Assembly (NCBI RefSeq): GCF_040115645.1
Contig: NC_089576.1
Span: forward strand, 992,001 to 1,056,000
DNA from: Euwallacea fornicatus
Lineage: Eukaryota > Arthropoda > Insecta > Coleoptera > Curculionidae
DNA: 64,000 nucleotides
Direction: 5' to 3'
A program made the translations under genes and the position numbers. The notes below the pieces were generated by a model, which had not been told where the DNA came from, did no database searches, and was given only the letters and a program-made list of their open reading frames with translations. The stretch's first letter is position 1, and each line of letters begins with the position of its first letter. This document shows positions 59,291 to 64,000 of this stretch, one piece after another.

Positions 59291-59889
59291 AGTCTGTTTA
59301 AAAAATATGGCCGTTTCAACATCAAATAATTTTTCAAAATAACGAAAAAATGAATTTACTGCTTCTGCCTTACTTTCAAGTCGTCCATAGATGGCGCCCC
59401 ATTCGTTTGAATCAAAACAGTAGTGTTTGTAGGTTTTCGTTTGCTCTTTTTGTTCTTGATCTCGTTAATTTCCAAAATGCATATTTCAAACGAAGACCCT
59501 GTCGATATGTTGCGAGCATATTCCGAGTACATGACAAATACGACCAGATCTATAAAGATATGTCCCATGAGGTTTACTATTATTTTCTTAGGATGTCCCA
59601 AATATCAAGCTGACGTTTGCCATTATGATTGCACATGCGCAATCGCTCAGCGGTTGACGAAACAACGGGCTCTGCCTCTGCCACGGAGATGCCTCGTGTG
59701 CAGTCGATCATTCTTCGGACGATGCCTTCCCTCGTTGTTGGTTTATCGACATAAACCAGCTGCTTTAATCTTCCTCATAAGTAAAAATTTAAACAAGTTA
59801 AGTCAGACGACCTTCAAAAATAAATTAACGTTGATAAAATAAATAATTCAAATTATTGAATATAGTACCCAAGGGGCTACGGGAATAAA

Positions 59890-60070
59890 TTCCGTCTTCC
59901 CATCGGTTGAGAAATGTTATATTCAAGAATTGCCGAATATTTTGAGATAAATGGGCTAGACGGCGATCTTGTCGAAAAAACATATTTCACCGAATTTCCT
60001 GAGGCACTTCTAGTAATAGAGGCAGATATTTCTGAAGAAAACCTAGATGTCTGGCTCCACTCGGTCCTCC
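59890..60070 (-). pseudogene. DUF4817-type transposase catalytic fragment
   Basis: Minus strand: YLPLLLEVPQEIR, a stop, then NMFFRQDRRLAHLSQNIRQF and LNITFLNRWEDG. This matches the family pattern 'MWFQQDGAPAH...VR.FLN..FPNRWIG', the second catalytic Asp region. Strongly decayed. The plus-strand open frame over the same bases (ATG near 59911, 55 aa) is its shadow. Confidence 0.6.
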
Positions 60071-60361
60071 ATAGAAAATAAAGGAGCTAATAATCTGTCC
60101 ACTCAAAATATCGTACCACACATTAACATATCATGTACGTCGGTTTTGCATTTCTTCTAACCAACTAGAACTGGTGTGAGACAAGTAATATGTATTGTGC
60201 AAAGTTACTTATTCATTACGATGTAACGTGGCTTCGGCCATTCATAATATATGGAATAAACACTGGATTTTTCACTATGATATTAAATATCCAATAACAA
60301 TGATCCAACTGTCGGCCAAAGTCTTGAAAATTTTATGCTTGGTGGCGAACAATATGATATA

Positions 60362-61895
60362 CAGTCAGTCAAAATGAAAGTCGTACAGTAAATTTATTTG
60401 ATATGAGTAACAAAGTAAGCAGAAACTGAAAACGAACCTATGGACGAAATTAAATTGTATATTGAAAACAATTAAAAATTTTAAAAATATTCATAAGTTT
60501 CACACACGCGCCTAATACAAAATAAAATTCGTACACAATTCAAATTGTAATTCTAAACCAAATTCAATTTTAATTAATTACTTAATTGAAAGTTCTTTGT
60601 TCTTAATTACGTCATTTAGACGGCCGAGCATAGATTTTACCAATTTTTCACGATATTCTGTTGGTATCTTTGCCCATTTTTTCCTTAAAACAGTTTTTAA
60701 TTGTTCTCTCTTAGAAATTTCATATTTTCGTGTTGCAATTTTTAACTGGCTCCATAAATTTTCAATTATGTATAATTCTGGAATCTGGGGAAGTGCTTCT
60801 ATTATTTTAGAACAATTATAAAGCAGCCATTGTCTAACTTTTAGTGCCTTGTGCCTTGAGTCATTGTCCTTGTAATATTTAAATGATCTTTCAACTCATT
60901 TTGTGCACTTTACTTTAAAGTTAGCTTTAAAATATTCAAAGACAAATTTTGGTCCATGGTACTTTTAACGAAATGAATATTTCCAGGATTTCTTGCCAAC
61001 ATGCACCTCCAGACCATAACGGAACCTCCTTCTTCTTGCTTCATTCTGGACTTTAATTTTTTTTTCTTTTAATGCTTCGTTGGGTTTCCTCCAAACTAGT
61101 TATTATCCAGCTGAGTCGAAAGTGTTAAATTTGCTGCAAAAATTACGTTTCCCACAAGTTAAAATTCTTTTCTCAGTATTCTTCAGCAAATATTAAGCGT
61201 TTGACTTTGTTAGTCTTACTGATCCATGGTTTCTTTCGGGTCACTCTACTATTTAGATTATGCTTATATAATAAATTTCGAATGAATTTTAAAAACGACT
61301 TTATTTAAATATGTTTTTAAAATTTTTGCTAATTTAGTAGCAAAAATGTTTGGATTTTCTGCAACCTCTTTCAAAATCCACGTTTCAGCATAATCGTTAA
61401 AAATTTTCCTAGGGCTATTTCGCACTTTGTTTTTTACCTTTGTTAATTAATGTAATGATTTATAATACTCTATACGGTTGTATGACTCCTATTGGCCATT
61501 TTACCTATTTGACGGTAAGTTTTTCCACTTTCACAATAGTGAATGATGTGGTTTCTTTCGGTGACAGTGATTTGACCCTTTTGTTGACCCATTGCAAACA
61601 ATAATTAAATTTAGACAAACGAGGATAATAGTATAAAGAAAATCAAAAATTTAACACCAAACTCTTTTAAATATACATTTACTACTAAATATCTTGGATG
61701 TATCAGTTTCATGTTAATATCAAGATTTGATTTTTTCATAATAATTAATAAAAAAATATGATATTTTTGGAATTCTTGTTTATTTACCAGGTCCATTCAA
61801 TATGAATATTAAGTAGCAAATAATTATGTTTTAGTTCTTTAACATAAAAATTAATGAAAATAATTCATATATACGAGTTTCACTTTGAATGACTA
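60362..61895 (-). mobile_element. Tc1-like transposon, uninterrupted relative of 21065-23850
   Basis: Ends CAGTCAGTCAAAATGAAAGT (60362) and, inverted from 61895, TAGTCATTCAAAGTGAAACT, each next to TA (60360-60361; 61896-61897). Length is 1534 bp. Transposase on the minus strand from ATG 61592 (GQITVTERNHIIHYCESGKT, YRQIGKMANRSHTTV) to a stop at about 60578 (IIENLWSQLKIATRK; KNKELSIK), with many stops and frameshifts between. It keeps the full layout of the family and helps to define the insertion in the other copy. Confidence 0.9.
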
Positions 61896-62084
61896 TACAT
61901 AGTACAACGCCCTTTATAATCAGTTTGAAACTTAGACAAAAACACAAAACTCATTGTTTCGTTAACTTGAGATATTATTTGGGTGCTGAAAGTCGTCGGT
62001 AGATCGTGAGCGTCGCCAAGGCTCAACACTACAAATTTCGGATAAAACCGGGAATATTTTTTAAACAAATAGAGATATTTATTT

Positions 62085-62400
62085 GAAATTTTCAGGGTGT
62101 AACTAAAATTTTATGTCCTTGCTAACTAAAATACCAAACACATATAATTTCATTTGATATTTGAGAGAAACTTACAAAAATTCCAGACTTCATAATAAAA
62201 AATGTTAATTCAAATGGATTGTCTGACACACCATTGACGAGAGCAAAAAAGCTCTTTCTAACGAGCCACCGCTTCTTTACACACTATGATCCGTTCCCGA
62301 GATATTTAAGCTTTTATCTGAGCACATTCACAGCGCCCTCTACAGAAAACTTGTAAATATACTAAAAAGTTCATATACAAAAATGATGCAGAAGCTTTCC
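62085..62400. repeat. inverted repeat arm paired with 58970-59290
   Basis: Starts CAGGGTGTAACTAAAATTTT at about 62094, which looks like a transposon left end. Continues with AGATATTTAAGCTTTTATCT and matches the complement of 58970-59290. It directly precedes the transposase remnant at 62640. Confidence 0.7.
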
Positions 62401-62639
62401 ACGAATTAAATTATTAAATTTTCAGTACACCTTCTCATTGCATTTTCTTCAGATAGTGGACATGTGTACGTTCACTATATGAGATGCGCCCCCAACGGCA
62501 AAGTCGGGATTAAAAAAATGTTTCCAACATTTTCTTACAATCACTTTTCTTATACCATTTTTCGTTTCCACGTTTCATCTCCAACAGACTTGGAGACACA
62601 GCCGGAGTTCTCTATTAAGAAAACACCCGATACAAGAGC

Positions 62640-63330
62640 TACTGCGAGCAGATTTTGAAAGAAAGACAACATTTCGCAATGGGCCTCCCCATAAAACAGA
62701 GCGTGAACCAGATTTTACGAAAAATATTCTTTTTACTGATGAGGCTTCTTTTACAAAAGAGGCAATTTTCAATTGAAGGAACAACCATCAGTGAAGGGAA
62801 AAGGATCACAGGGAAACAGTAGTTAGCCAATTCCAACGTAAATTTAGGAAGTCATTTTGGGGAGTACAACTTTCAGTCATGTTAAATTACCTCAAAATTT
62901 AAATTCTGCAAATTATTTGAACTTTTTGGCGCCCCAACGTCCAGAAATACTGGAAAATATCCATTCGCAGACACGTCGAAAAAATGTGGCTTATGAATGA
63001 TGGTGGTCCCGCCCACTACTCCAGATACATCAGGAGATATTCGAATAATGCTTTTCCTGCTAAGTAGAATGGTCGTGGTGACGATGCTCCATAACAATGG
63101 GTACCAAGAAGCTCCCGATCTAAACCCTTTAGATTTTTTTCTGTGGCGTAATGTAAATGAAAATGCGTACAGTAGCCCCAACGAAAACTTTTGAAAGGAA
63201 ACGATTGAGATTGTGTTTGCATAGATTAAATCAAAATGAGATAAGAATGGAGAAAGTACAAGTTGACTCTCTCAAAAAGGTCAGGGCTTGTATTCGTATT
63301 AATGGAAGATATTTCGGACGGTTAATAGAA
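62640..63330 (+). pseudogene. DUF4817-type DDE transposase remnant
   Basis: Plus strand, several frames. NILFTDEASFTKEAIFN (first Asp region) lies at about 62723-62775, MWLMNDGGPAHYSRYIRRY (second Asp region) at about 62985-63040, PDLNPLDFFLWRNVNENAYS (third acidic region) at 63117-63175, and ACIRINGRYFGRLIE with a stop near 63333 closes it. Same family type as the remnants at 5019, 34407 and 59890 but a different element. Stops and frameshifts make it inactive. Confidence 0.8.
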
Positions 63331-63529
63331 TGACATTTGTTAGGTTTGATGGATTGTTCCTACTCTCATAACTTTTTATTTTTTTTTTATCTAAAAGACG
63401 GAGATTAATTGAATTTTCGACAAAATCGCAAAAGATCTTTGGAAAAAAATAATATATGAACGTTTTTCTAAACTATCATAAAACGCCTCGTTTCTGTTTT
63501 ATTAAGAGTTTTTGGGCACATATTTATAA

Positions 63530-64000
63530 TATTGGCCAAAAGTGGGTGAACAAATAAAAAATTCAGGATTTTCAATCATTCATACAATAAACCCTATATC
63601 AAATTTACATTTTTCGCTCAAATAGCTAACTGAAAAAAGCAACGAAAAACTACAATTCTCATCAGTTAATGTTAAAAACATGAAAACGTGAATGTAGTCC
63701 TGGCCAAAAATAGATGAACAAAATCAACTTAATATAAAAAATAATACAAACTCTTGTTATATTTTCAACCAAAATACAACAAGGGGATGGGTCAGTAATT
63801 GGCATAACATCCCGTATTATTACTAACTTCGTTCCATTGTCTGGGCATTGATTCTATAAGACGTTCAATAATGGACAAGTCCATCTAGTCCAGGCGTCTT
63901 GCAAAGCTGAGAATAGCAGATCTCGATTTGTGCAAGTTCGTGCCCTAATTTTGTTGTCTAGGGTCTCCCATAGGTTGCCTGTGGGATTTAAATCCAGAGG
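63530..64000 (-). mobile_element. Tc1-like transposon, 3' end, cut by window edge
   Basis: At 63780-64000 the minus strand reads PLDLNPTGNLWETLDNKIRA and RDLLFSALQDAWT, the C-terminal Tc1 pattern around the catalytic acidic residue (normally ENLW; here GNLW). Two direct repeats, TTGGCCAAAAGTGGGTGAAC at about 63533 and CTGGCCAAAAATAGATGAAC at about 63702, lie beyond the coding end, as in IR/DR-type termini. The rest lies beyond position 64000. Confidence 0.75.

Noticed and set aside
59350..59842. Overlapping 81-139 residue frames on both strands
   Set aside because: A faint likeness to the DUF4817 N-terminus (FVMYSEYARNIS) was seen on the minus strand, but the order relative to the catalytic fragment at 59890 is wrong and the match is too weak to call.
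1..64000. CRISPR arrays, tRNA/rRNA genes, viral insertions
   Set aside because: No regularly spaced repeats, tRNA-like folds, rRNA sequence or viral protein motifs were recognised.

Overview
This window looks like insect nuclear DNA. It is AT-rich, has many interspersed transposons, and its genes are split by GT-AG introns. The insect assignment rests on an odorant-receptor (7tm_6-type) gene and pseudogene, insect-style short introns and the Tc1/mariner content. A beetle is my guess from the abundance of 'TACAGGG'-ended elements, but nothing in the window proves it. There are no bacterial-type operons, tRNAs, rRNAs or CRISPR arrays.

Host genes. (1) A minus-strand rhodopsin-family GPCR: a 5'UTR exon at 16771-16912, then coding exons 16472-16721, 13129-13254 and 4687-4803, covering the N-terminus through TM3 and the DRY motif. 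TM4-TM7 must lie left of the window or were not recognised. (2) A minus-strand D-aspartate/D-amino-acid oxidase gene (37223-40405) in four exons, with an intact 341-residue frame ending in the peroxisomal signal SKL. (3) A plus-strand prominin-like five-TM gene (about 41039-50853) in about 20 exons, first exon not found. It has a possible 48-nt GC-AG intron and a run of tiny phase-2 exons at the 3' end. (4) A minus-strand odorant receptor (51204-55155) in four exons, 396 residues, intact. (5) A tandem, broken odorant-receptor relative (about 55680-57100). The prominin-like and odorant-receptor genes are convergent, with poly(A) signals about 120 bp apart. The oxidase and the prominin-like gene point away from each other.

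Mobile DNA fills much of the rest. 2.3-3.1 kb: an element with a terminal repeat inside a terminal repeat and an HTH-transposase N-terminus. 5.0-5.7, 16.0-16.4 and 17.6-18.1 kb: three copies of one deleted DDE transposon. 10.2 kb: a perfect 200-bp palindrome. 9.9-15.7 kb: mariner and Tc1 fragments, some joined together. 18.1-19.5 kb: a near-complete Tc1-like element. 21.0-25.0 kb: a three-level nest, mariner inside Tc1-like inside another mariner. 26.8-29.4, 35.2-36.3 and 47.6-48.0 kb: three copies of one non-LTR retrotransposon family, two of which end in (TA)n after a hairpin. 39.35-40.03 kb: a large foldback element inside oxidase intron 1. 57.8-64.0 kb: a graveyard of Tc1-like and other DDE transposons. 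The long gene-poor stretch at 29.4-34.4 kb shows nothing I can name.

The five host loci do not look functionally linked. All protein identities come from reading motifs by eye; no database search was run.
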